Position numbers and translations under genes: made by a program
Assembly: GCA_963575645.1 (NCBI GenBank)
Contig: OY754466.1
Coordinates: 42,874,001 to 42,938,000, forward strand
DNA length: 64,000 nucleotides
Source of the DNA: Xanthostigma xanthostigma
Taxonomy: Eukaryota; Arthropoda; Insecta; Raphidioptera; Raphidiidae
Reading direction: 5' to 3'
The notes under the pieces: model-generated
Seen by the model: only the letters and a program-made list of their open reading frames with translations
What the model was told of the DNA's origin: nothing
Database searches by the model: none
Shown: positions 26,601 through 36,253 of the stretch, one piece after another
Numbering within the stretch: the stretch's first letter is position 1
How the letters are laid out: every line of letters starts with the position of its first letter

Positions 26601-29600
26601 AGATATATTTTTTTGTACTTCAAACTCAACAGGAAGTGTATAATATGCATTTTTTTTTCAAATGGCAACATATATTTTTGTATATTTTCGAAATCTCCAT
26701 TTTTCTCTATAAATGCATATACAATTTTCATAAGATTACATAAAAAAATATTACTGTGTATTTAATTAATAAATCGATAACGTTTTTTTCGAATATTTTC
26801 TTATGTAACCTTATGACAATTTTATATGAGTTATAGAGAAAAAAATAGTGATTTCAAAAATTTAAAAAAAAATGCGTATACACTTCCGGTTGAGTTTAAA
26901 GTACAAAAAATATACCTCAGCAGTTTCCGATAGTAAATCTTGAGTTGAACAAAAAAATTCTTTAATTTTGTTTTTTGTATCTAGTAGGATACAAGAAGTA
27001 TTCACTGTTACCACTATCGATGGATACTCTGTACGATCGAAAATAAAAGAAAAAGACACTAGAAACGTATCAAAATTTAATCGAAAATCACAACACACGA
27101 TCAAATAAACGATCCAACCAACAATATTGTACTGCAGTAAAGTGACATGCTTGTCTGAGATCAAATGAACATACATGATCTTTCGGTCAATGTTATCGTA
27201 TCGACCGAAATCGTACTGCGGCGTTGGATCGTATTGATTTTTTATCCCATGCGAACAATACATATTTAACTACAGATCGGGATTTTTCATAGTTTTTTAG
27301 GGCGCGAATAGCGTAAGCTAAAGCGCCTATATGTACTCAGTTTGTCTGTGAATCTGTGATCCCGAATTTTGTTTAATATTATGATTGAAACGTTAAATAT
27401 TTTACGTTATAAATTATGCATAGACTTTCTAAGATCCCTGTTTTCAGTTTGTCTCAACAAGCGGGTCTTGCCGTGACTGTGACCCGAGGATGTGTCGGTG
27501 TTTGGGATCTCCAGACCGGCAGATTAATTGCCAAGTTGGCCGACAGTCCACTAGGAGCTATCGTTACACAAGCTGTCATCACACCCGATGGGAAGTAAGA
27601 ATTCAATCAAATCTTTGATTAACTTCTGAATAGAACTCTTCAAATAAATAAAATTGTCGACCAATTTTTTTCAGACCATATATTGACAAAAATTATATAA
27701 AAATATAAATCAAAATAACAAAGGATGACGTTTCGATCCGGATTTGGATTTTCTTCAGAAAAAATATAAAAATTATTAGTATTAGTTATTTAATATTATC
27801 TAATAAAATGCACGATGATTGAATGTTTGAAAGAATCGAAACGTCAACCTTTGTTATTTTGATTTATATTTTTATTAGCGATGCATCCGATACTGATACC
27901 GATATATCGGCGATACTTCGGGTTAGCCGATATATCGGTATCGACGATATTTATATGACCGATTCAACGATACTTTTTAATTTAAAAACGTGTAATTCTC
28001 TCAAAGAAGAAGTCGAGAGATACCTAAGGTCTCCCAATATATTGACAGATGCAGATCCATTCGTTATCTGGCGCAATGACGTCTTATACCCAAACTTGAA
28101 AAAAATTGCTCAAAGTACTTTAGGTCTTATTCAAACAGACTTGCGAAATCGCCTTTCTCCGCAAAACTTAAGATTACTTTGTTTTTTAAACAAAAATCTT
28201 ATATTATTTATTTGAAGAGTTCAATCATTTCACAGACACAATTGCGCACGCGACGTTTATATTTTTCAGGTACATAGTCTCGGCCGAATCAGGCAACGTC
28301 ATTATTTGGAATCGGCTCACCGAACAAGTATTGTTTAAAGAAGAACAACCGAATGTTCAACAAATTATGTTGCTTAATGATCCGAGTTATTTCTTAGCGG
28401 CCGGAAGACCAAATAATCCCTCCGGTACAGATGCATCAAGGACATCAGCCATTTGCTGTGTCAGAAATATACCCGGTAAATTTAATAGTTTTTTTTTCGA
28501 ATACGGTTACAGCAGATTGTATATCTTGTTATACATCGAAGCCCTCGATGTATATTGTATTCGCAATAATCCTGTATGAATTCCTATGTCATACGTTTTC
28601 TTGAGTAACTGAAATCTGTTTTCGACGAAATTTTGGACACAAATGCGTTCCCATCATGTCAAGAGCCTTGCTAAGTTTAATTTATGTAACTAAAAAATTA
28701 GTGCCCTTTTGGCCATAATTTGTCAAACAAACCTCCGTAACTTCTATACCATGCAAGCTACAAAAAAAAAAACTATTGAAAGAGATTTGTGCATCGGTTC
28801 ATTATCTTTCCGACTGGTATAAAAAATGTATTGCTATCTATCTGCGTCTGACTAATAAATTAATTTCTGTTGGATTGCCAGAAAATAAATTTTTCGATTA
28901 TTGCCATATCTTTTTTAATAACTTTCCAATTATCACGAAATTTGTTCTAAATAGATAATATTCAATTTCGAAAACGCTGTTTCACAAAATAAAAAATTAT
29001 TTATAAAACAATGATTTTATTTTTTGTTGTCGATAAGTAATAATGTTTGTAAACTGTTTTCAAGATGTATTCAATATTCATAAATAAGACGTTTAAAACT
29101 AATAATTAGTCAACTGAAAACAGACGCTCTGCGCTTCGATGTATTATTGTTGCGGGCTCTATAGACCCGTTAACAATCAGTTAATAAAAAAAAGCTAACA
29201 CTGAAAGACAGACCGTTTTGTAAATGTATCAACGGTATAAAATTTAATATACAATGCAATATATCTTTTCTAATTTCTGTACACACAGTTACTCAGGAAA
29301 ACCCGAAGGGTTTTCTGTGAAAAGCGTTAGCTTTTCTTGTTGCCTAATGATATATAATGAAACTAACGGTCCGTCCCGGTTTCACCCGGGTGCGATAGAT
29401 ATAATTCTGCAAAATGTATTTCGTTTGCGGCCCGGCGTCTGAACTAATGCTTTGAGCAAATTCGATCAGATTTGCTTCTGAACTAATATCTTTGAGCGAA
29501 TTCTAACAGATGTCGCTACTTGGTACTAAAACAGTTTTTCTTGTTTGCCTCTGACCTAATATCTTTGAGTAAATTCTATCAGATGTCGTTACGTGTTACT

Positions 29601-32600
29601 AAAACCGTTTTTTTTGTCACAAAACACCGTAATTTTGTACAAAATATTTAACAAAAACTATCCTATAGCATAAGTTGCACCAAGCAAGACACATTTACAA
29701 AAATTCATTATGATCAGTTCAGTGGTTTCGGAGCTTAGCGCGATCAAAATTGTGACACGAGAATTTTATATATTTATATAGATAACAGTCACAAGAGTCG
29801 TAAGATCAATACGCACGAGATATATATGGTATTTTTTGCACATACTACCACCATACAATAGCTGCTTTTTAGTTCATGTTCAGTATATTTTTAATATTTC
29901 TGACAGTTTGAATTGTGAAACATTTTTTAGATGGAGATTTGGATTTCACATTTGATTTCCAAGTCCGTTGCATCACAGGAGTGCCCTTTCGGGCTTTGGT
30001 TCAAACGTCAGACAGCATTTACTTTGTAGCTGTTGCCGCAGACAAAACCAACAGGGACTGTATTGTCATTCATAATGCCAGTAACGGAGCTCTCGTACAC
30101 AAAATCGGTCTCAAGAGTTGCGGGATAAAGGTAGATATCCGGGAATAGATTTTACGGATCGATCTTCAGTTTAAGGTCAAACAAAAGAACGTTACATTTC
30201 TATCTAAATTCTCAAGTTTAGGTACTGAGATCACGTGTGTAAACAAAAGAGCGATTTTTTTAATTTAAATACAGTGTAACCTCTTTATAACGAATCTCAA
30301 GGGACCGAGCATTTTTTTTCGTTATATGGAGGGAAGAAAGAAAAATAACCAAATTTCACCTAATTAATTTATTCCATGTAGTCTGTTAACTTTGCTTGGC
30401 GTTTTTACTATGCCAATATTTGTTTTGTATTTTATTAAGTATTATGCATGTCTTGACTCTTGGGATGTGGTGGAATCACCTTCATTAAACAATAGGAATG
30501 TTTCGATAAGTTTAGCGGCATCAAGTGCTTGTTGAATAGTTGATGATGGTTAAAAATCATCCTCTTTATCATCTTCTTCATCTTCATTTTGTTGTATAAA
30601 AACAATTACACTGTTAAATACGCCTAAATATGAACATATTTCATCGTAATAGAGAATGGTTGTTACGCTATAAAGAGGGTATTAATGTACGGGTTTTAAG
30701 GTAAACCAACCAAACTGTAAAATTTTCTACGTTATAGGGAGTTTTTCGTTATAACGAAGGACGTTATAAAGAGGTTACACTGTAATAAAATCAGACGTTA
30801 ATAAAGAATTAAACAAACGCGTTATATTACATGTTTTTGTTTTTAAACAGGATGTTTCGGCAGTTATAGCCATGCCTCACAAAGGAACGTGGATAGGCGT
30901 GATCGGTTTAGACAAAGGCGCCGTCTACGATATAAAAAATAAACGACATGTTCGTACAATAGCACGATGGAGTGGCAGTTGTTCAGCGGACGGTAAATAC
31001 GGATTGTATGCTCCGTCAAGGTACCGTGTAACATTTTTTTCCTATTTAGACAAGATACTGTTGTTACAAATTGAACTCGCACCTGGCGCTAATAACTTTA
31101 GTTATCGATAGAGCTGGGCAAATCACCAAACCTAGTGCTTGAAGCATCGAGCACTTTCAAAAATGCTCGATTTATTCAAGCGACAAACACTTTCATTTCC
31201 AAAAATGCTTAAAAGCATCGAGCACTTATTTAAGTACTTAAAAAAAATAAGCAAGGGGACATCCATTGATTACGTTTTTTTCTTCTAAATTTGGTAAAAG
31301 GTGTAATAGGTATATCTGATAGCATAGCTGCAAAATCAACTTAACCTTGCATTTTTTAAATCGTATTCTGCATGAAATACGTGCTGTTTTTTAACAGCTC
31401 AACCAATTTGACTGGTTTCGATTTTAGTCGTAAGATAGCGTAACTGCGAAATTGAAATTGCGAAAAAAGAGGCACTGACTTCAAATTTAAATTTATGTGG
31501 TGTTGCAGAGGTGGCCTTGAACTATTAGAATTAAAGAAAGGAAACACTGCTAAAACATACATTCCTAAAGTAGCAGAAGGAGTCTTTACGGTTATATGCT
31601 TGTTCAGTAGCACAGACGAATATGTTCTGTATTATCACAGCGGCAGAAAAACACTACGGATTTTCAGGTATGTTATCGAAGAGTTGAGATTTTAGACTAA
31701 GGTACTTCCGGACCTGTGTAGTTTCAGGATCCAGTGGCGGCGCTTGAACATTTTAAATGGGTGTTCTGCAGAGTCAACTCGCGATACCTCCTAACACGGG
31801 CAGGAAATGAGGGGGGGGGGGGTAATTAAATTATGAATCACATCCATGTTTATGATGTTTCAATTATTAACTTTTTTTAAACATTGTTTTTACAACTACA
31901 AGATACACTGTAACACTAGTCACTACTGCCACAGTCCACATGCCTGGTGTCGTATATCATATTGAATTGCCGTCACAAAGTCGTCAATGGTGTTGACTGA
32001 GTTAAACAGATTCAGTAAACACTTCTAGCATACGACAGTGATAGTTATTTATACTAATGTGCTGACGGTAAATGCAGCTCACAGCCGATCTAAATAACTG
32101 TTCTACTGTATTCTGTATTCACTGAATGATAAATCTAAGGTTCTAATTTAAGTAATTGCTATCGCAGGACCGAAGATACAGAACTGATCGCAAACTACAG
32201 AGTGCCTGCAGAGCTTACAGCGATTAAAAGCACCGAAGATGGGAAAGCTCTTGTGCTGGGTACTGTGGACGGCTGTCTAAGCGTGCTAGCTATCGCAGAT
32301 CCGACTAAAAAGGAGATGGTGGACTATTTACAACAATTACCGTCCAGAGATGTCGAGGTAAATAATTCATTTTTTTTATCCTTTACTTGGAAACATAAAT
32401 GAATTGGTTGTTACTTTTTTTTGTTTTCACAATCAACATAATTAATACCTATTTCTATTTATAATCTTCTATCCAGTGTTCTCCTTACATACTATACTGA
32501 TTTAATGATAATAGAAGTGTTCGGTTTAATATTGATCGAGATCAATCATAACCGTGAAATTACCTAAAAGTTTAGCCGGGTGATCAGTAAAATCAGCTGG

Positions 32601-33738
32601 GCAGATCACTAGGTCGTAGGGGGAATACTGGTGCCAGAAATAACATACTCCAGAAATTTCAAAATAGATGGAAAAAATCCTTAAAAGACCGGCAAGTTAA
32701 AATAATACGAAACCTTTCGTGGTGTTGTTTAAATACTTCACTATTGTTATACCCACTAATCAGTATTTCGTTAAAGCTTAATAACAAAACAGTAACATGC
32801 CAAAATATTTTAAGGATACATATTTTTTTTAATTTTTGCATAATAAGCTTAGTAATAAGTACGTCCACAATATAATATAAAAAAAATAATCAACATTTAC
32901 CTTGACTGGCCCGGAAATGTTAATAGTTATTAACTTTCGGCAATCGGCATATTATCTAAAAATAAATAAAACAATTTTAACCTTAAAACCTATGTCACAT
33001 TAAGGTTATGTTTCAAACACAATCTCAAACAAATGAAAGAAATAGTAAATTACATTAGTAATTCACTAACAATAATCAATTTACACAATTTTTCATGATA
33101 TTTACCTCTTTCAACATATTTTTTTATTAAAACTTTGAAAAAAACACTGTTTTTAAGAACTTTTCACTCAAATGTTAAAATTTACAATCACAGATAAGGG
33201 TTGTTCTTTCACAATACCCATAGTTGTCTCTACTGTGTAGTGTGCTACAACTTTCCACCAGTGCCACTCAAACAAATTGTCTCTAAAGGTATAAAATGCA
33301 GTTGTATATCTGACCGTGTTATACATACCTATATTATTAGAGTTTAGACTATTTTTGAAAATTTAAATAAATGCAGTAAGTCATTTTAATACAAAATTTT
33401 ATTGAAAAAATATAACTGGTGCAAACTCGTTGAGAGCCTCTAACTGTTTATTAGTAACATTCGCCATCTATGATGTCATTAATACATCTATTCAACAATT
33501 ATTCAAGACACAATGCTCTCACAATGTGATAAAACATACTTATTATTTTTTAATAATTTTGCAGTGGAAAAAGAAGCTAGAAAAATTGCGAGCTCAAGCC
33601 AAATTCAAAGCTGCAGCTTCGATTGCGCATCTAGCTTACCAATTGAACAACGGTTCTGGAATTGACCCTGAAGCTGATGATTTTATTAACGAAGACGAAT
33701 ATATTACAAAAGAGAAATCCGAAAAAATCGTTGCATAA
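8627..33738 (+). CDS. NWD2: NACHT and WD repeat domain protein, NWD2-like (28 exons)
   Basis: Exons: 8627-8729, 9839-9927, 15705-15821, 16732-16935, 17761-17905, 18175-18400, 18662-18860, 18984-19226, 19328-19528, 19668-19807, 19881-20091, 20348-20739, 20805-20910, 20967-21139, 21374-21593, 22112-22324, 22671-22872, 23267-23390, 23835-24028, 24595-24766, 25860-26078, 27448-27594, 28270-28475, 29931-30130, 30851-31020, 31509-31667, 32168-32357, 33565-33738. They sum to 5,139 nt (1712 aa), close to vertebrate NWD2, with every phase consistent. Order: a DUF4062/TEP1-like N-terminus (RIFTSSTFTDTTMERNTLMA, DMRWGVRDEA, FLGQKYGYRPIP), a NACHT ATPase with Walker A GEGGCGKTS (about 389-397) and Walker B LFLFLDSVDQL (about 478-488), a winged-helix/superhelical linker, then WD-type repeats from about residue 924 (VWDF, VWSLENGDL, VKVWNI, VGVWDLQTGR, VIIWNR), and a short charged tail. 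Likely a cytosolic signalling ATPase; the insect role is not known to me. The least certain junctions are 22872/23267 and 23390/23835. Confidence 0.93.
8866..9660. repeat. Dispersed repeat block with (TA)n tract in intron 1
   Basis: Non-coding repeat sequence in the first intron of the NACHT-WD gene. It includes a TA-rich microsatellite at about 9118-9165. A piece of about 30 bp at 8993-9022 (TGTATTTGCCATAAGGCACT) also occurs in reverse at 2757-2787, showing a dispersed family. I cannot assign a class. Confidence 0.5.
10578..10648 (+). pseudogene. tRNA-Gly pseudogene
   Basis: Matches the intact tRNA-Gly(GCC) at 53368-53438 over its whole length, and the acceptor 3' strand CCGATGC is kept. 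The 5' acceptor is GCGACGG instead of GCATCGG, the anticodon position reads GCA instead of GCC, and the T-arm (GTGATCAATTAC) has lost its GTTCGAT loop. Flanking DNA also matches the functional locus (TTAGTAATGCAGTGTAA upstream), so this is a DNA-level duplication that decayed. Confidence 0.85.
12461..12812 (-). repeat. Dispersed repeat, family 'GCGGTCCCG', copy 1
   Basis: Starts CTAGCGGTCCCGCCCGGTTT and ends near AACTCTTCAGCTTTATATAT. Copies in the opposite orientation lie at 47090-47432 and at 39580-40195 (interrupted); a related end is at 29370-29410. No open frame; a short nonautonomous interspersed repeat of unknown class. Confidence 0.7.
14230..14718 (-). CDS. Acidic hypothetical protein, nested antisense in intron
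   Basis: A single open frame of 162 codons read antisense to the NACHT-WD gene, inside its second intron. An in-frame stop lies shortly upstream of the ATG, so the Met start is plausible. After a short N-terminal part (MLGISYSCNKMKINHSTPKK), most of the protein is Asp/Glu-rich: EEE, DDD and EDE runs separated by aromatic and serine patches such as DIYEFSEEDSEEEF and SWNSDYNSW. No domain, signal peptide or membrane segment is visible. I do not recognise it. It could be a nested intronless gene or retrocopy of an acidic nuclear protein, or a low-complexity GAA/GAT-rich repeat that happens to be open. Confidence 0.35.
   Translation of the reverse strand: MLGISYSCNKMKINHSTPKKLICPTDDDFSRYFRDDFNLDESFADYDSYIDPHLIDGTDDDDECETEEDENEDVEEEEDDEDWEEEEDSEGKEDIYEFSEEDSEEEFAHAQFIVQNFPRYSSEEEDESEMEDEDGMDEEEIDESWNSDYNSWSDSDGEAMRC
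15983..16609 (+). mobile_element. Tc1/mariner-type element with broken transposase
   Basis: Termini TACGGGTACGGCAACGAAAC and, inverted, TACAGGGATGCGGCAAGGAA match over about 40 bp and are flanked by TA. The interior codes for the C-terminal part of a DDE transposase in more than one frame: FQQDGVTAH at about 16173, then LPPCDFFLWDYLKS at about 16299 in another frame, ending NRLIQCIDNGGRHLKF near 16496. The remnant has frameshifts and a missing N-terminal half. It lies in NACHT-WD intron 3. Confidence 0.85.
16980..17143. repeat. Short inverted-repeat element (GAAGTGAAACTTCTTTA)
   Basis: Both ends carry GAAGTGAAACTTCTTTAG in opposite orientation, about 160 bp apart. A diverged relative lies at 4870-5215. 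MITE-like and non-coding, in NACHT-WD intron 4. Confidence 0.65.
17430..17585. repeat. Foldback repeat with CTGAAGA-hairpin-CGAAA motif, family 2
   Basis: Arms of about 60 bp (GTTACTTCTTACCACAACAA and its complement) face each other with a short centre. On the minus strand, 17506-17480 reads CTGAAGA-T-GAGAGC-ATA-GCTCTC-GAAA, a perfect 6-bp hairpin. A single-arm copy occurs at 49247-49336. It lies in NACHT-WD intron 4. Confidence 0.7.
23560..23760 (-). repeat. Dispersed repeat, also at 40450-40600
   Basis: The reverse complement of this stretch (AGCGCTCCCAGGAACCCGAG, then GCCGACTGGCA, then CATAGACGCTGATGA) matches 40450-40600 in the LSM12 intron. Non-coding, class unknown. It lies in NACHT-WD intron 18. 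Confidence 0.6.
24173..24548. repeat. Foldback element in NACHT-WD intron 19
   Basis: Two arms of roughly 170 bp meet near 24380. The outer ends read GTCATTTGTTTTCA and, inverted, TGAAAACAAATGAC. Inner arm sequence includes TTCGGAACCCAAAGGAATGG and its complement, and CTATGGAGGCATAAGG with its complement. The hairpin would be nearly continuous. No coding capacity. Confidence 0.8.
25370..25663. mobile_element. hAT MITE with 8-bp TSD CCCAGGCG
   Basis: Termini CAGTGGCGGATTTACC and, at the other end, GTAAATTCGCCACTG are inverted. CCCAGGCG flanks both sides (25362-25369 and 25664-25671). 294 bp, non-coding. It shares its terminal motif with the element at 54072-54256. It lies in NACHT-WD intron 20. 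Confidence 0.88.
26133..26404. mobile_element. hAT MITE with 8-bp TSD ATGTAGAT
   Basis: Termini CAGGCCCGGGCAAA and TTTGCCCGCCCCTG are inverted, flanked by ATGTAGAT at 26125-26132 and 26405-26412. 272 bp, non-coding; in NACHT-WD intron 21. Confidence 0.88.
26497..27028. repeat. Foldback element, about 230-bp arms
   Basis: The left arm starts GTGGTTACAGTGAA and the right arm ends TATTCACTGTTACCAC. Internal blocks such as AGATTTACTATCGGAAACTG recur as their complement, and the centre lies near 26770. AT-rich and non-coding, in NACHT-WD intron 21. The minus-strand ORF over the right arm is fortuitous. Confidence 0.75.
27634..28222. repeat. Family-1 foldback interrupted by a hAT remnant
   Basis: Ends GAACTCTTCAAATAAATAAA and, inverted, TTTATTTGAAGAGTTC type sequence at 28200-28221. 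The left arm carries, on the minus strand, CTGAAGA...GAAAC near 27760-27730. The right arm is split by about 300 bp of hAT sequence starting near 27880. It lies in NACHT-WD intron 22. Confidence 0.65.
27880..28195 (+). pseudogene. hAT transposase C-terminal remnant, internally deleted
   Basis: The plus-strand frame encodes EEVERYLRSPNILTDADPF, then WRNDVLYPNLKKIAQ, then RNRLSPQNLRLLCFLNKNL. This is the hAT dimerisation region, but the usual SERVFS-type block between them is missing. The start is a palindromic CGATATATCGG-rich stretch typical of hAT ends. Nested in the foldback at 27634-28222. Confidence 0.75.
29370..29790. repeat. Repeat region with about 2.5 tandem internal units
   Basis: Begins with CGGTTTCACCCGGGTG, related to the 12461 family. 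It contains repeated units of about 95 bp (ATCTTTGAG..AATTC..CAGATGTCG, then TACTAAAAC.GTTTTT) at about 29445-29615. Non-coding, in NACHT-WD intron 23 (28476-29930), which otherwise shows nothing I can support. Confidence 0.5.
30272..30782 (-). mobile_element. pogo/Tigger-like nonautonomous element
   Basis: Termini CAGTGTAACCTCTTTATAAC and its complement at the other end, flanked by TA on both sides. On the minus strand about 30600-30430 encodes an acidic stretch, a stop, then STIQQALDAAKLIETFLLF, the C-terminal end of a jerky/Tigger-type transposase. The rest of the transposase is missing. It lies in NACHT-WD intron 24. Confidence 0.85.
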
Positions 33739-34420
33739 ATTACATCTAACAAAAGATAAAATTTGTTTTGTTTAATCTAAAAAATATATAATTGTGCACG
33801 GGTTAAAGATTTAATCCAGGTGGACGCGTGGGTTAAAAAAAACAGTTAATAAACCATGTAATTATCTAAGATTTATATTTACAGAGTATTGGTTCTTTCT
33901 ATTCTTCAGCCTCTGTTATCAAACGACTATACTCAATAATCTACAATACCTTTTAAGTAACTTCACAAGTAGACTATTTTAGTTCAGTAGCACAACAAAA
34001 CGATTGGGGTTTCAAAATTATTTTCAATTTGCATGCAAATAATTTATTGATATTAAATAGTAAATAGGCTGAGATTGGCATAAATGCGACTATTAGCTAG
34101 GCTCCGAGCATGCGAACATAATCCCTGCCTCTATTCTATTGGTAGTCTTTTTCTGCGAGCAACTTCATCCTGTTAATTTTTGTTACAGTGTGCGCGCGCA
34201 TCGTAAAAATTCACTCTCATAATATTTTCATATCGCGCTAAAAGAAGTAAGTATAACTTTAAAAAAACTTTTCAGTATTCATATCGATGCATTTTTATTT
34301 TCACACATAGGTATATCACTTTCCTTTACGTTTCGGGAGTAATACATCAGAGTCCGATTTCAACTTGGGACTGGAACATGGAAGTAAAACAAAAAGAACC
34401 ACTACCCTGCGAAAACATCT

Positions 34421-34818
34421 TATTTAAGAGTATTCGTCCCTGCAAACACCCCCTGCACCCTTCATCTCAAATCTTTTCCCCTCGCCTAAAAACGGTTCGC
34501 GCTCTCCCGACGCTATTTTTAAAGCTAGAGGGTTCTGGTAAACGCCAAATGAAAGACAAAGAATCAGACTATAGATCCTTCAGGCGATTTTTTTGAAAAA
34601 CAGTTTCGCCTACGTGTGAAATATTACGTAACTTATTATTTTTTTCAAAAAATTCGCCTGAAGGATCTGTAGTCTGATTCTTTGTCTTTCATTTGGCGTT
34701 TACCAGAACCCTCTAGCTTTAAAAATAGCGTCGGAAGAGCGCGAACCGTTTTTAGGCGAGGGGAAAAGATTTGAGATGAAGGGTGCAGGGGGTATTTGTA
34801 GGGACGAATACTCTTAAT
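34421..34818. repeat. Long foldback repeat, about 170-bp arms
   Basis: The left arm (34421-34597) and right arm (34650-34818) are inverted copies with only a few mismatches, separated by about 50 bp. Blocks include GAGTATTCGTCCCTGCAAA, GACAAAGAATCAGACTA and CCTTCAGGCGA. The short plus-strand ORF over the left arm is not a gene. Confidence 0.85.
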
Positions 34819-34961
34819 AAAATAATCATTTCTGACTTTATGCTGTCTCTTTTCAATGCAATTATAAAGAGACTACTTGAAGATCCACATGCCCACTGAA
34901 GGGTTAACACGATTAGAGGTCTATTTTAGATATTGTTCAAACAGTTCCTGATGCATTAAAG

Positions 34962-35533
34962 CAGGGGTGCCCAACCAGTCGATCGCGATCTACCGGTCGA
35001 TCGCGGCGTAATTTTAAGTAGATCTTTATACTTTATCTATTCTAACACCCAAAAATTTAATTTTCAAACTAAATCGAAGTATAGTGAAATTTTTATTCAA
35101 ATTGGATTCCAAAGTCACGAGTCATTTACTACGGTTACAATGATACCCCCAATCTTAACAATTGCGGCACAAAAATTGATGTCTTGTTTTGGCTCTACGA
35201 ATTTGGCGGAATCTGCATTTTCTGATATGAATATTATAAAATCAGAGATACGAAATTATTTAAGTGATGAACATCTTGATCAATAAAAATATTGCCAAAT
35301 CTGGACAGTGTCAGCGATCTCATTAAAATTACTTCACTATATTCCTAATTTTGTTTCTTTATTTTTTTATATGACTATACTCGGTATTGTATAATTTTTG
35401 TTCTCACTTAAATGTTTAATAAACTTTCTATATTTGCAACGTTATAAAATTTTTTTTCCCGCATATTGGTAGATCGCGATGACACTATTTAAAAAAAAGC
35501 AGATCGCACCTACTAATAGGTTGGGCAGCCCTG
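34962..35533 (+). mobile_element. hAT element with 8-bp TSD CATTAAAG and transposase C-terminus
   Basis: Termini CAGGGGTGCCCAACC and GGTTGGGCAGCCCTG are inverted. CATTAAAG flanks both sides (34954-34961 and 35534-35541). The interior (about 35055-35286, plus) encodes the end of a hAT transposase: IQIGFQSHESF.., then FGSTNLAESAFSDMNIIKSE and a tail ending SDEHLDQ. The usual Cys before ES is Ala here. Internally deleted and nonautonomous, but with clean ends. Confidence 0.92.
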
Positions 35534-35869
35534 CATTAAAGTAATATCCTGAAGAAATTAACAAAGATAATAAAATGTTTAGATATTTATTTTTAAAAAA
35601 TATATGTAATTAAAAATAATAGATTTATAGAGCTCAATGTCCAATTCAGTCATTTATTTTAAGTTAAACTTTTTTTACGAATGGCAGAGTAAACTGAACT
35701 CATGAAACGCGGTAACGTTGTATCAATGTGTGTGTCATAGTGCAACTACGCAAAAACTAGTATTCTAAATCACGCTAACATTAGCTGCGTTTCTGTTTGT
35801 AGTTATGTCTAGAAATTTAATTTCTGTAGTGTGTAGTGTGAACTACATCGTAATTTTTTTGTTAGTTGT

Positions 35870-36157
35870 TTAAGAAGAGCATACGTTTCGATTATCAATA
35901 TATACTGTATGAGAATTTATTAATAAATAGCCTTTACCAGTGTCTTCGTTCACGTTAATGTCAGTTTTCTGGCTACTGCTTAAAGAAATAAATAATACAC
36001 AAGTTCGATCAAAAACGACTCTGTTGTAAAAATTACTAACTTGGTCTTGACATTCTTTTAAAGCAGATATATTAGTTTCAAGTTTCGATAAAACTGGTTT
36101 TCTCGAAAATTTAATCCAGATTAATGATACTTCATTGTAAAGCCATTGCAAGATCAA
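35870..36157 (-). CDS. Unrecognised open frame, possible exon
   Basis: A 95-codon minus-strand frame in AT-rich intergenic DNA. It is open upstream to a TTGTTAACTAG that could be a splice acceptor near 36173. The composition looks protein-like (LSKLETNISALKECQDQVSN, GYLLINSHTVYIDNRN), but I recognise no family and no partner exon. It could be the last exon of an unseen gene, a retrocopy fragment or chance. Confidence 0.2.
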   Translation of the reverse strand: MILQWLYNEVSLIWIKFSRKPVLSKLETNISALKECQDQVSNFYNRVVFDRTCVLFISLSSSQKTDINVNEDTGKGYLLINSHTVYIDNRNVCSS

Positions 36158-36253
36158 CGTTTGGGTAATGTTGACTAGTTAACAAACGAGGGTCACCAGA
36201 CGCAATTAGCACGTGAGGTACCTGTCATTCAAATGTCAGTGTGGTTCATATTA

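Noticed and set aside
26862..27263. 133-codon minus-strand ORF
   Set aside because: It covers an arm of the foldback at 26497-27028 and low-complexity DNA; no protein similarity recognised.
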